The position numbers were made by a program, and so were the translations under genes. Shown piece by piece: positions 8,868-17,299 of a stretch of DNA of 64,000 nt. The stretch spans positions 62,001 to 126,000 of the forward strand of contig JAIXUD010000017.1 of the NCBI GenBank assembly GCA_027483645.1. Direction: 5' to 3'. Position 1 is the first letter of the stretch. Each line of letters starts with the position of its first letter. The stretch is from Sphingobacteriales bacterium. GTDB lineage: Bacteria; Bacteroidota; Bacteroidia; Chitinophagales; CAIOSU01. Below the pieces are notes generated by a model, which was not told where the DNA came from, ran no database searches, and saw nothing but the letters and a program-made list of their open reading frames with translations.

Positions 8868-8935
8868 TTGGACCATGGACGAAGGACGAAGGACCATGGT
8901 TTGCTGCAAAAAGACTGCTTGGAGATGCAAACCAA
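8868..8935. repeat. Dispersed repeat family B (GGACCATGG/GGTCGA words)
   Basis: The sequence TTGGACCATGGACGAAGG and the following GGACCATGGTTTGCTGCAAA belong to a family of GGTCGA/GGACCA-word repeats that also occurs at about 11618, 29065, 44571, 44900, 45683 and 60041, generally right after a stop codon. The tail GTTTGCTxCAAAAAGA is shared with the copy at 29095. Confidence 0.65.
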
Positions 8936-8995
8936 TTTATTCGCTTTAATGTTGAAGCAATTAAGTAAATTTGATTACAAACCTGTCTTGTAAAC

Positions 8996-9376
8996 ATGCC
9001 AAATAAAGTAAAAGCTAATTTCAGCGATGGTAACAATAGTATCAGCGTTTCGCTATCTCTTATCGTTTTCGAGGAGGATGGTGTGCATGCTGTATACTCA
9101 CCGGCACTTGACCTATTCGGTTATGGAAAAAACCAGCAAGAGGCTAAGGAATCATTTGAAATTGCGTTGGAGGAATTTCTTTTATATACCACTGCCAAGG
9201 GCACTTTTTTAGAGGAATTGAAAAACCATGGGTGGCAGGTTACTGGCAAACCCAAGGAACACAAATATGTTGCGCCTGCTATGGAAGAAATGATTGCCAG
9301 CAATGATTTACTTGCTGGCATAATGAATACAAAAGATTTTTTTAAGACTACTAGAAATGTCTTAATGCCTGCCTAA
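8996..9376 (+). CDS. hicB: HicB-type antitoxin
   Basis: The 126-residue product has the HicB partial RNase-H fold signature near its N-terminus: EEDGVHAVYSPALDLFGYGKN followed by AKESFEIALEEFLLY. The remaining part should form the HicA-binding and possibly DNA-binding region, though I see no clear helix-turn-helix. It overlaps the toxin start through TAATG (stop 9374-9376, next ATG at 9376), so the two are translationally coupled. The order is antitoxin then toxin, the reverse of the common hicA-hicB layout. A -7-like TAAATTTG box is at 8966-8973. Confidence 0.8.
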   Translation: MPNKVKANFSDGNNSISVSLSLIVFEEDGVHAVYSPALDLFGYGKNQQEAKESFEIALEEFLLYTTAKGTFLEELKNHGWQVTGKPKEHKYVAPAMEEMIASNDLLAGIMNTKDFFKTTRNVLMPA

Positions 9377-9612
9377 TGTCTACAAAGCACCTTCGGAATA
9401 TTGAGCTTAAGGAATTCAGACGGTTCTTGGAGCAAGTAGGCTGTAGATTGATTAGACAAAAGAGTGGACACGAAATGTACTCCCGAGAAGACCTGCTGAG
9501 ATCTATAACTTTACAAAGCCACATCTCCCCGGTGCCAGAGTTTATAATCAAAAATATTCTCCGCCAGTTGAACATGACCAAGGAAGAATTTTTTGAAGAA
9601 TTGGAGAAGTAG
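9376..9612 (+). CDS. hicA: HicA-type mRNA interferase toxin
   Basis: The 78-residue product has a double-stranded RNA-binding-like fold pattern, with LKEFRRFLEQVGCRLIRQKSG followed by HEMY. The histidine after the glycine is the position of the catalytic His of HicA. It ends with IKNILRQLNMTKEEFFEEL, the last helix of the family. HicA cleaves mRNA and is neutralised by HicB. Length and motif look intact, so the toxin is probably active. It is coupled to hicB by a 1-nt overlap. The module sits between cell-like genes inside the phage-derived block. Confidence 0.8.
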   Translation: MSTKHLRNIELKEFRRFLEQVGCRLIRQKSGHEMYSREDLLRSITLQSHISPVPEFIIKNILRQLNMTKEEFFEELEK

Positions 9613-9634
9613 CTATGTCTTAATCATTTCCAGC

Positions 9635-10159
9635 ATGAAAAGTGTATCCTTACTGTTAGCAGTATCTCTTACCATTGCCTCCTGCAATTTCGGCAGCAGC
9701 GACGAAAGCACCACCACTGCCACCCCTACAGATACTGCCAAAGTGGATAATACCGAAACGCCGGCAGCCCAAGAAGTAACAATAGCTGATTTACCGGCAG
9801 GCTCGAAAAAACAAGAAATTGCCAGCCAAGGCGTAAGCATTACCACGGCACCGGGCATGAAGGTGGAAGATTTGGAAACCTTTATACTGGTGTGCAGCGA
9901 AGAAGTGGTGAAGGATGCGAAGTGCTTTACGCTGGAGCGCTACAACAAAACGGTTACATTATCAGATCAAGAAACATCTATAACACTAAAGGGTAGGCTC
10001 TTCCATTATTATTTGAATAGTGATGGTAATGGCAACCAAGAGCTCGAAGGTTACCTACAAATAGACACCCAGTGGTACTTAGTAAAAACCACCGATAAAG
10101 ACCCCACTTGGATTTTCCCCTACTTGGCACATGTAGAGCTAAGTAACAAGCCGCTCTAG
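9635..10159 (+). CDS. Lipoprotein of unknown function
   Basis: The ATG at 9635 gives a 174-residue protein with a lipoprotein signal (MKSVSLLLAVSLTIASC), so the lipidated cysteine is residue 17. The upstream frame start at 9593 falls inside hicA and would spoil the signal. A Thr/Ala/Pro-rich linker (about residues 25-45) precedes a folded part with GVSITTAPGMKVEDLETFILVC and further two cysteines. I recognise no domain. It could sit at the outer membrane. Confidence 0.65.
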   Translation: MKSVSLLLAVSLTIASCNFGSSDESTTTATPTDTAKVDNTETPAAQEVTIADLPAGSKKQEIASQGVSITTAPGMKVEDLETFILVCSEEVVKDAKCFTLERYNKTVTLSDQETSITLKGRLFHYYLNSDGNGNQELEGYLQIDTQWYLVKTTDKDPTWIFPYLAHVELSNKPL

Positions 10160-10193
10160 TCTTACCCTTTCTGGTTAAAAATATTTAACGTAG

Positions 10194-10338
10194 CCCACGG
10201 TTTCAACCGTGGGTAATTATGCTAATCTTATCAACCGTTTTAACGGTTTAAGTGCATTATGTACCTACATAATGATAGGTAAACCGTTAAAACGGTTACT
10301 CGTTATATATCACCATCACCCACGGTTAAAACCGTGGG
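10194..10338. repeat. Array of five palindromes (REP/BIME-like)
   Basis: Five perfect hairpins lie in 145 bp. The outer two are CCCACGGTT-TC-AACCGTGGG (10194-10213) and CCCACGGTT-AA-AACCGTGGG (10319-10338). The inner two are AACCGTT-TT-AACGGTT (10233-10248) and AACCGTT-AA-AACGGTT (10282-10297). A central CATTATGTA-CC-TACATAATG (10255-10274) lies at the symmetry centre. The flanking words AGCCCACGG and CCGTGGGCT make the whole array an approximate inverted repeat. This is how REP sequences mobilised by IS200-like RAYT transposases look. No transposase gene is in the window. Confidence 0.85.
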
Positions 10339-10410
10339 CTAGCTTCGTGCAAATCTATATTATTGCCACTCTCAACAATTCAAATTCCCTCACTTCAAAC
10401 TGGCCTCCCT

Positions 10411-11610
10411 ATGCCTAAAGAACCTGATATACTAAAGGCTTATAAAAAAGCTATGACCAGCCCCGACCGATACCTAATACTTATGGGCGGTGCGGGTAGC
10501 GGCAAAAGCTACTTTGCCGCACAGAAAATATTGCAACGTATGCGTACCGAGGATGGCCACCGCTTTGTGGTGGTGCGCAAAATTGCCCGCACCATTCGCA
10601 ACAGTGTTTACCAGCAAATGAAGGACGTGATACACAACGAGGGTTGGGAGGAAGAGTTTAAATTCAGTGAAAGCCGGTTGGAGATAGAACATAAAGAAAA
10701 AGGCAACACCCTCATAACCACGGGGGTTGACGACCCCGAAAAGCTGAAGAGCCTAGCGCAGCCTACCGGCATCTGGATTGAGGAGGCTACCGAGTTGAGC
10801 GCCCGCGACTTTAGGCAGCTCGACTTGCGCCTGCGGGGCGAAACGGTGGATTACCTGCAAATTATCTTTAGTTTCAACCCAATCAGCAAAAAGAACTTTA
10901 TCTACAAGCAGTTTTTTACGCGAGAGCCAGAGGAGCTAAAGAATACCTATATCTCTATTACCGACCATACACACAACGACAAAGTGGGCCAATCCTTCAG
11001 GGATATGCTGGCCGAAATGGAGCATCTTGACCCCGAATATTATAAAATATACGCCCTAGCCCAGTGGGGCGAAAACAGCAATGCCATCATCTACAACTAT
11101 AAGCTCATCAGCAAAATGCCCGAAATGCTGGATGAGGTGCTTTATGGGCTCGATTTTGGTTTCAACAACCCTTGTGCATTGATACGGGTAGGCTATTATG
11201 AGAAGGATATTTACCTAGAGGAAGTATTCTATAAGCGCAAGCTCACCACCCCGCAGATCGTAGAGCTGATGAATACCCGCCAAATAGGAGAAACGGACTA
11301 CATATATGCAGATAGCGCCAACCCCGACAAGATTAAAGAACTACAGCAAGCTGGTTTTAATGTAAAAGAAGCGCAGAAAAGCGTGTTCAATGGCATCAAC
11401 AAAGTGAAGGAATTCCAAATACACGTGGTGCAAAACAGCCTTAACCTACTAAACGAACTGGATAACTATGTTTGGAAAACAGACCACGACGGCAACTTGC
11501 TAGACGACCCAGAGAAGCACAACGACCATGCTTGCGATGCCATTCGCTATGCCATCTACTCCCACCTCGGCAAGCGCAAGCAGAGCGTTATTTGGGGGCA
11601 TTCGGGGTGA
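10411..11610 (+). CDS. terL: Phage terminase large subunit
   Basis: The ATG at 10411 gives a 399-residue product; the frame upstream of it has no family resemblance. Residues 26-33 are a Walker A (GGAGSGKS) of the packaging ATPase. The Walker B strand and catalytic glutamate are in GIWIEEATE (about 120-127). Nuclease residues are likely D248 in YGLDFGF, the Asp in YADSANPDKI (about 310) and the Asp pair in NDHACDAIRYAIY near the C-terminus. This is the PBSX/SPP1-type large terminase that cuts and pumps phage DNA into the capsid through the portal. It appears intact. It lies about 3.5 kb after the holin and not next to the portal as usual. The reading frame immediately follows the palindrome array. 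Confidence 0.9.
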   Translation: MPKEPDILKAYKKAMTSPDRYLILMGGAGSGKSYFAAQKILQRMRTEDGHRFVVVRKIARTIRNSVYQQMKDVIHNEGWEEEFKFSESRLEIEHKEKGNTLITTGVDDPEKLKSLAQPTGIWIEEATELSARDFRQLDLRLRGETVDYLQIIFSFNPISKKNFIYKQFFTREPEELKNTYISITDHTHNDKVGQSFRDMLAEMEHLDPEYYKIYALAQWGENSNAIIYNYKLISKMPEMLDEVLYGLDFGFNNPCALIRVGYYEKDIYLEEVFYKRKLTTPQIVELMNTRQIGETDYIYADSANPDKIKELQQAGFNVKEAQKSVFNGINKVKEFQIHVVQNSLNLLNELDNYVWKTDHDGNLLDDPEKHNDHACDAIRYAIYSHLGKRKQSVIWGHSG

Positions 11611-11613
11611 AGG

Positions 11614-11850
11614 GGTTGGTCAACGGTCAACAGTCCACAGTGCGCAGTGCTTTATGTTTAGTGCACCTTACATCTGTAACATAGCGTTCCATCGTATTAG
11701 CTTTTAGTCTTCTAATTCCATAAAAGACCTCCACAAACACCCTCCCCACCCCCGTTAACAACTCACTGAAACAAAATTTGGCACCCTACGTAAAAACAGG
11801 TACGGCTCACCACCTTATGGCCGTATTAAACCGTTCACTCAAAACGCCAA
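11614..11850. repeat. Family B repeat and leader of the collagen-like gene
   Basis: After the terminase stop there is a short GGTCAACGGTCAACAGTCC repeat (about 11618-11636) of family B. The rest, up to the ATG at 11851, contains no ORF or clear promoter box that I can recognise. Confidence 0.5.
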
Positions 11851-14800
11851 ATGAAAACGTTATTACATCTCGGGTTCTTTGCTCTAATGATGTTCGCTGC
11901 TACTACCCTTTACGCGCAAACACCACAAGGCATTCGTTATCAAGCTGTAGCAAGGGACCTTTCTGGTTCTTTGATTACCGATCAAGACATTCGTATTCGC
12001 ATTAGCATTACGGATAAGTTCGATAGGCAGATATACTACACTGAAATACACACGTTACAAACCAACCACCACGGGCTGTTCTCCTTGTCCATTGGGCAGG
12101 GCGATGTTGTTACCGGTGTGTTTGCCGACATCCCTTGGGCAACCGGCGACAAATGGCTGAAGATAGAAATGGACCCCAAAGGTGGCGGCAACTTTGTGCT
12201 GATTAATAGCTCAGAGCTTCAGTCGGTCCCTTTTGCGTTGTTTTCGGCAGAATCTGCCAAAACCCCGGGCACGGACATGGATACCACCAACGAAATGATT
12301 AACCAATTCTATTTTGATAGTGTAACTAATGAATTGGTAGTGGTAGAAGGGAGCGCAACACACCGCGTGATTATCCCAATAGGCGCTACTGGTGGCAATG
12401 GCCCAACTGCACTAAACGACCTTACCGACGTAAATGCTACCCCAACTGCGGGCCAAGTGCTAAAATGGACCGGCTCCACTTGGGTGGCTGCCAACGACGA
12501 CTTAGGCACCCCGACCCTTACCTTGGTAAACGGCGACCTTAGCATTACTAACGGCAACACTATTTCGCTAGCGAATTTTATGGACAATACTGACGACCAA
12601 GAACTGGTTTTCGACCCGGCGAGCAAAATACTTCGTTTGGAAGATGGCGGCTTCGCCGATTTGTCTTCATTGGTAAGCAACGATGCGGTTACAGGCTTGT
12701 TCTTCGATACGCTTAGCAAAACCCTTACCGTAACTGCCGAAAACGATACATTCTCCATCAGCTTGGCTACTTTGGGCAACTCAACTGCCCAACTGGATAC
12801 GGTAACCATGGCTTTCGATGCTGCCAGTGGCAATCTTACCCTTACACACAACGGCACGCCACAAGTAATCAACCTTTCCAGCTTGATGAACTACAGCGAC
12901 ACCAGTGCTACCAACGAATTGCTTATTGGTGCCAACTTAACCGGCAACACGCTTAACATTATTGATGCTGGTGGCACATATAGTGTAAATCTTTCCTCAT
13001 TGGCCAACGATGCCGATGCGAACCCAACTAACGAATTGATTCAATCGGCAGTGCTTACGGGTACCACCCTTCAAATTACCGATGCTGGCGGCACTTACAA
13101 CATCAACCTAGCCAGCCTAATTGATGATGCCGATGCCAGCATTACCAACGAATTGATTACCAACATGCGCATCATTGGTACTACGCTTCAGTTTACCGAA
13201 GGCACCATCAACCACATTATAGACCTTAGCGGCCTATTGGTGGGCGGTGATAACGACTCTACTAACGAATTGCAAGACTTGGTTTTGGTAGGCAATCAAT
13301 TGAGCCTTACCAAGAGCAACGTAACTATTACCCTTCCTGCTGCCGGCCCACAAGGTCCGCAAGGCCCTACCGGTGCTACCGGCCCGCAAGGTGTTGATGG
13401 CCCGCAAGGCTTGCAAGGCATACAAGGTATTGCTGGCCCCGTTGGCCCTATCGGTCCAACGGGCGCTGTAGGCGCTACTGGCCCACAAGGTATTGATGGC
13501 CCACAAGGCTTACAAGGTATACAAGGCATAACTGGCCCCACCGGCCCTACTGGTGCTACCGGTGCAACTGGTGTTGGCTTGCAAGGCCCAACTGGTCCGC
13601 AAGGTCCTACAGGTCCTGCAGGTGGCCCTATTGGTCCGCAAGGCCCAACTGGCCCCGCTGGTAATGATGGTGCTGCTGGTCCTGCTGGTCCACAAGGTCT
13701 GCAAGGCCCTGCCGGTGCTACTGGCGCCACAGGTGCCCAAGGCTCAACTGGTGCCACAGGTAATGCTGGTGCCACTGGCGCTACCGGGGCAACCGGAGCG
13801 CAAGGTATTCAAGGTGTTGCCGGTGCAACTGGTTCAACCGGAGCAACCGGTGCGCAAGGTGCACAAGGCATACAAGGATTGCAAGGCCCAACTGGTGCCA
13901 ACGGTGCTACTGGTGCCACTGGCGCAACTGGAAGTGCTGGTGCAACTGGAGCAACTGGTGCTACCGGCGCACAAGGCATACAGGGTGTTCAAGGTATTGG
14001 TGGTAACACTGGTGCAACTGGAGTTCAAGGCCCTATTGGTCTGCAAGGCCCTGCCGGTTCAACTGGCGCTACAGGCATACAAGGCCCAACAGGCACTACC
14101 GGCAGTGTAGGTGCTACTGGCGCAACCGGTGCAACTGGCGCGCAAGGTATACAAGGCATTCAAGGTATTGCAGGTTACACAGGCGCTACTGGCCCACAAG
14201 GTTTACAAGGATTACAAGGCCCAACAGGTTTGCAAGGCCCAACTGGTGCTACTGGCCCAACTGGTGCTACTGGCCCAACTGGTGCCACAGGTAGCGTAGG
14301 GGCAACTGGTTCAACAGGAGCAACCGGTGCCCAAGGCATACAAGGTATTCAAGGTATCCAAGGCGTAACTGGCGCTACTGGTTCTCAAGGTCCTATCGGC
14401 TTACAAGGCCCAACGGGTCTGCAAGGTATCCAAGGCATTCAAGGGGTAACAGGCGCAACCGGCTCTACTGGTGCTACTGGCGCTACTGGTGCCCAAGGCA
14501 TACAAGGTATCCAAGGTATTCAAGGCGTAACTGGCGCTACTGGTTCTGTAGGTGCTACTGGCTCAACCGGTGCTACTGGTTCAACTGGTGCTACCGGCGC
14601 ACAAGGCATACAGGGTATTCAAGGCATACAGGGCGTTACCGGCTCGCAAGGTATACAAGGTATTGTAGGGCCAACTGGTTCTACCGGTGCTACTGGCCCG
14701 GTAGGCATACCGCCCACTGGTTTGGCCAACCAAACCCTACGCCATAACGGTACTACTTGGGTTACCAGCAGTACCGTAACCAACACCGGCACACAGGTAG

Positions 14801-15261
14801 GCATCGGCACTACCACCGTGCACCCATCGGCAGTAATGCAAGTTAGCGGCAATGGTAGCCAAGGCGTTCTGTTCCCGCCGATGACCACCGCACAGCGCGA
14901 TGGCATTGCCGGCCCAGCTACTGGCCTAATGATTTACAATACCGATTGTAACAAGTTCAACTTCTTTAACGGTGTGGTATGGAACGAGATGGCTGCAGTT
15001 GCACCACCGGCACAACCAGGCCTTATTACTAGCCCTACTACCATGTGCCCTGGCACTACCCAAGCCTTCTTGATTGACCCAGTGGCCGGTGCTACCAGCT
15101 ACGTGTGGACCGTTCCCGCAGGCTGGAGCTATACCGTTATCACATCGAACATTATCAACGTAACCGCAGGCCCAGTTGCTGGCGATGTATGTGTAACTGC
15201 CATAAACGGTTGCTTAACCAGCTTGGTGCGCTGCAAAAGGATTACGATTCTTTGCCCATGA
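11851..15261 (+). CDS. Collagen-like secreted surface protein
   Basis: The 1136-residue protein has an N-terminal signal ([20 protein letters not shown], cleavage near YAQ). A conserved Bacteroidota head domain (about residues 23-135) starts with [17 protein letters not shown] repetitive beta region (about 140-495) has repeated [23 protein letters not shown] modules. Residues about 499-950 form about 150 Gly-X-Y triplets, mostly GAT, GPT, GPQ and GIQ, without long interruptions. A C-terminal part has [12 protein letters not shown] and a PKD-like segment with two CxT/C pairs. Gly-X-Y tracts of this length form triple helices, so this is probably a fibrous surface protein. I see no T9SS sorting domain at the C-terminus, so its export route is unclear. 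Confidence 0.85.
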   Translation: MKTLLHLGFFALMMFAATTLYAQTPQGIRYQAVARDLSGSLITDQDIRIRISITDKFDRQIYYTEIHTLQTNHHGLFSLSIGQGDVVTGVFADIPWATGDKWLKIEMDPKGGGNFVLINSSELQSVPFALFSAESAKTPGTDMDTTNEMINQFYFDSVTNELVVVEGSATHRVIIPIGATGGNGPTALNDLTDVNATPTAGQVLKWTGSTWVAANDDLGTPTLTLVNGDLSITNGNTISLANFMDNTDDQELVFDPASKILRLEDGGFADLSSLVSNDAVTGLFFDTLSKTLTVTAENDTFSISLATLGNSTAQLDTVTMAFDAASGNLTLTHNGTPQVINLSSLMNYSDTSATNELLIGANLTGNTLNIIDAGGTYSVNLSSLANDADANPTNELIQSAVLTGTTLQITDAGGTYNINLASLIDDADASITNELITNMRIIGTTLQFTEGTINHIIDLSGLLVGGDNDSTNELQDLVLVGNQLSLTKSNVTITLPAAGPQGPQGPTGATGPQGVDGPQGLQGIQGIAGPVGPIGPTGAVGATGPQGIDGPQGLQGIQGITGPTGPTGATGATGVGLQGPTGPQGPTGPAGGPIGPQGPTGPAGNDGAAGPAGPQGLQGPAGATGATGAQGSTGATGNAGATGATGATGAQGIQGVAGATGSTGATGAQGAQGIQGLQGPTGANGATGATGATGSAGATGATGATGAQGIQGVQGIGGNTGATGVQGPIGLQGPAGSTGATGIQGPTGTTGSVGATGATGATGAQGIQGIQGIAGYTGATGPQGLQGLQGPTGLQGPTGATGPTGATGPTGATGSVGATGSTGATGAQGIQGIQGIQGVTGATGSQGPIGLQGPTGLQGIQGIQGVTGATGSTGATGATGAQGIQGIQGIQGVTGATGSVGATGSTGATGSTGATGAQGIQGIQGIQGVTGSQGIQGIVGPTGSTGATGPVGIPPTGLANQTLRHNGTTWVTSSTVTNTGTQVGIGTTTVHPSAVMQVSGNGSQGVLFPPMTTAQRDGIAGPATGLMIYNTDCNKFNFFNGVVWNEMAAVAPPAQPGLITSPTTMCPGTTQAFLIDPVAGATSYVWTVPAGWSYTVITSNIINVTAGPVAGDVCVTAINGCLTSLVRCKRITILCP
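13345..14705 (+). repeat. Coding minisatellite of Gly-X-Y triplets
   Basis: The DNA encoding the collagen-like tract is made of 9-bp multiples such as GGTGCTACTGGCGCAACTGG and GGCATACAAGGTATTCAAGG variants. Unit boundaries stay in frame and many blocks are near-identical at a distance, for example three copies of a [27 protein letters not shown] block between about 14300 and 14650. Such tracts can change length by recombination without breaking the frame. Confidence 0.8.
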
Positions 15262-15310
15262 TTGTGGGGAGGAATTAGGAAATAGTAATTAGGAATTAGA
15301 GATTTATACT

Positions 15311-15340
15311 ACAGCCCGGTGCCGAAAGGTGCTGGGCTGT
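15311..15340 (+). terminator. Possible terminator after the collagen-like gene
   Basis: ACAGCCC and GGGCTGT form a 7-bp stem around GGTGCCGAAAGGTGCT. Only a short T-poor tail follows, so it is a weak Rho-independent candidate for the collagen-like gene. Confidence 0.4.
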
Positions 15341-15349
15341 TATGGTATA

Positions 15350-15430
15350 ATACTTCCGTGTTTCTCCGTGACTTTTTCCGTGCTTTCTAGCCTGCCTCGC
15401 CTCGGGCGACGGTGGTTAAAAAACGAAACA
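15350..15430. repeat. Dispersed repeat family C (CCGTG words)
   Basis: TTCCGTGTTTCTCCGTGACT and then TTTTTCCGTGCTTTCTAG, followed by GGTGGTTAAAAAACGAAACA, form an approximate foldback. A closely related unit is at about 58388-58455 and a looser one at about 42750-42820. Confidence 0.6.
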
Positions 15431-15486
15431 CAGAGCGCACTGCCAACTAGCCAAATGCATATCTTGCAACTACAAACCACCACCCC

Positions 15487-16095
15487 ATGGAGTTGCTGCT
15501 ATTCCTTACACTGTATTTACCCGCGTACCTTATAGCTTACATAGCCCTTGCGTTTGCGTTGCCTAGTTGGCGCATATATAGGCAAACGGGCATCAACCCG
15601 GTTACCTTTGGCGCGGAAGATACTGCCCACAATTACATAGGCCTGCAAATGAAGGTGTTTACGGCCCTACTGGGTATTGCAATCATTGTGTTCGCGTTTT
15701 CCGAAATTGCCTATCGGTACCTAATGCCTATTACTTTTCTGGAGTTTCGGGCGGTTTTTTGGGCGGGCTTTGTGCTCATCCACCTCTCCCTACTTTGGAT
15801 AATTATTGCCCAAGTACAGATGGGCCGCTCGTGGCGCATTGGCATTGATGAGGCCAACAAAACCGAACTGAAGCAACAGGGCCTTTTTGGTATATCGCGC
15901 AACCCCATTTTCTTGGGGATGTTGCTGAGCTTGCTGGGGCTGTTTTTGGTATTGCCCAACCTGCTTACGGCTATTTGCTTGGTAGGCACTTACCTGCTTA
16001 TACAAATACAGGTGCGCCTAGAAGAAGACTTTTTGCAACGCCAGCACGGCACCGCCTATGATGCCTACAAAAGCAAAGTGAGGCGGTGGTTGTGA
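15487..16095 (+). CDS. Isoprenylcysteine carboxyl methyltransferase-like integral membrane protein
   Basis: The 202-residue membrane protein has four or five hydrophobic segments (about 2-24, 55-75, 90-108, 138-158, 160-175). The C-terminal half shows the family signature: GLFGISRNPIFLGMLLSL, then a helical pair, and finally RLEEDFLQRQHGTAYDAYKSKVRRW, the motif at which the cofactor and substrate are bound in ICMT/PEMT enzymes. Bacterial members methylate small lipophilic or unknown substrates with SAM, and the substrate here cannot be read from sequence. The gene stands alone between the collagen-like gene and the AT-rich insert. Confidence 0.8.
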   Translation: MELLLFLTLYLPAYLIAYIALAFALPSWRIYRQTGINPVTFGAEDTAHNYIGLQMKVFTALLGIAIIVFAFSEIAYRYLMPITFLEFRAVFWAGFVLIHLSLLWIIIAQVQMGRSWRIGIDEANKTELKQQGLFGISRNPIFLGMLLSLLGLFLVLPNLLTAICLVGTYLLIQIQVRLEEDFLQRQHGTAYDAYKSKVRRWL

Positions 16096-16155
16096 AAATT
16101 GATGCAAGCTTGATGCTAGCGTTAATCTAAGGTGAAAGAGCAGCTATTAGGGTCT

Positions 16156-16174
16156 CGATTCGCGATTTGCAAAT
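16156..16174. repeat. 19-bp flanking direct repeat, copy 1
   Basis: CGATTCGCGATTTGCAAAT matches the sequence at 16746-16764 with two mismatches. The two copies bracket the GT25 gene. It contains the palindrome GATTTGCAAATC (16163-16174 plus the next base). Confidence 0.7.
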
Positions 16175-16180
16175 CAATTT

Positions 16181-16732
16181 CTATCCGTTCCACAGTTTCC
16201 TATTTTTAAGTAGATAATCATAATTTCTGTAAACTTTACTATTATCGCTCAAGCCCTCATATTGAGAAACAATCATTGGGTTACATACTACGAATCTCCC
16301 TTTATTCATTAGATTTCTATCTATATCCCCATCTTCCGAAGCTTCAAGAAATATATTATAGAATTTACTGTGAACCCTATATAACGTTAATCCTGCAAAA
16401 TCTTTGACAATATTTTCATCATTAATTGCCCCATACATAATACCCCCTAAATACAAGTCATAATTATGGGGAGTTTCTTTGATGAAATAATCAAATGCTC
16501 CTAAACCCAAAAACTTGACATCATCTTCAACAATTACTACGCTCTCTAGCTTTTTCTGCTTAGCATCAAAAACAATCTGTTGGTGCGCGAGAGATATGCC
16601 TCTAGAAGGATTATCAGCAATTTCTATTCCTTTCCAAAATTGAACATCAGCAATTTTCTGGGCATTTAGCTCATGTTTTAGATGCACTAAACGGTCAAAC
16701 CTCCTTGCTAGGTGAATAATATTAATTTTCAT
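16181..16732 (-). CDS. GT25-family glycosyltransferase
   Basis: The 183-residue product opens with MKINIIHLARRFDRLVHLKHEL, the typical N-terminus of glycosyltransferase family 25 (LPS sugar transfer), followed by GISLAHQQIVFDAKQKKLESV and then VIVEDDVKFLG, whose E-D-D is the metal-binding acidic motif. It is shorter than most family members (around 250 residues), so the acceptor-side domain is reduced. The gene is clearly AT-rich compared with its neighbours and is bracketed by 19-bp direct repeats, which suggests transfer as a cassette. It is divergent from the wHTH gene. A surface polysaccharide is its likely target. Confidence 0.75.
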   Translation of the reverse strand: MKINIIHLARRFDRLVHLKHELNAQKIADVQFWKGIEIADNPSRGISLAHQQIVFDAKQKKLESVVIVEDDVKFLGLGAFDYFIKETPHNYDLYLGGIMYGAINDENIVKDFAGLTLYRVHSKFYNIFLEASEDGDIDRNLMNKGRFVVCNPMIVSQYEGLSDNSKVYRNYDYLLKNRKLWNG

Positions 16733-16742
16733 GATTTACAGC

Positions 16743-16773
16743 TTGCGATTCACGAATTGCAAATATATCTTTG
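16743..16773 (+). promoter_or_regulatory. Bacteroidota-type promoter (TTG, 20-nt spacer, TATCTTTG)
   Basis: TTG (16743-16745) and TATCTTTG (16766-16773) match the -33 and -7 boxes of the Bacteroidota primary sigma factor. The ATG of the next gene is at 16778, only 4 nt after the -7 box, so the transcript would be leaderless. The 19-bp repeat copy 2 (16746-16764) lies inside this promoter spacer. Confidence 0.65.
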
Positions 16774-16777
16774 TAGC

Positions 16778-17299
16778 ATGAAAGCACATAATGGAATGAG
16801 GCCTCATGATGTAGTAGTATTATGTAAGATAATTATTCAACATCAAAAAGAGTGGCAAAATAGAATGCTGGCTGAAAGTTTGTTTATAAGTTCAGGCGAA
16901 ATTTCAGAATCGTTGAATAGAAGTCGCACAGCTAGACTTATTGACCATAACAAAAAAATGGTCAATAAAGCGAGCTTTTATGAGTTCCTACTTCACGGAC
17001 TACCTTTTGTCTTTCCTGGTGAACTTGGGGCGTTGCAAAGAGGGATTGCAACAGCCCATTCTCACAATTTTATGAAACAATATTTTGACTCTAATACAAA
17101 TTACATTTGGCCTGATTATGAAGGATCTTTAGTAGGTTTAGCGTTGAAGCCGCTATATGAAAATCAAACTAAGGCCGTAAAATTTGATGCTAAATTATAT
17201 GAAGTCTTAGCACTTATAGATGTCTTAAGGATTGGAAAGGTAAGAGAAATTGAAGTGGCAAAAAAAGAAATACATAAAATATTTTTTGATGCGAAATGA
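16778..17299 (+). CDS. Putative antitoxin/regulator partner of an AbiEii-type protein (winged helix-like)
   Basis: From ATG 16778 the product has 173 residues. The first 60 residues read like a winged helix-turn-helix: HDVVVLCKIIIQHQKEWQNRMLAESLFISSGEISESLNR, with the recognition helix near ISESLNRSRTARL. The C-terminal half is helical with no recognised domain. It overlaps the next gene by 11 nt, which suggests translational coupling. By analogy with AbiE systems, the upstream gene is the antitoxin, but it does not resemble the canonical AbiEi in length or pattern. AT-rich composition. Alternatively, the start could be the ATG at 16796. Confidence 0.6.
   Translation: MKAHNGMRPHDVVVLCKIIIQHQKEWQNRMLAESLFISSGEISESLNRSRTARLIDHNKKMVNKASFYEFLLHGLPFVFPGELGALQRGIATAHSHNFMKQYFDSNTNYIWPDYEGSLVGLALKPLYENQTKAVKFDAKLYEVLALIDVLRIGKVREIEVAKKEIHKIFFDAK

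Noticed and set aside
13234..14906. Several antisense and alternate frames in the collagen-like gene (for example 13296-13775 minus and 13553-14110 plus)
   Set aside because: They result from the repetitive Gly-X-Y DNA, are made of repeated PCGP or LVLL words, and lie inside an intact long gene.
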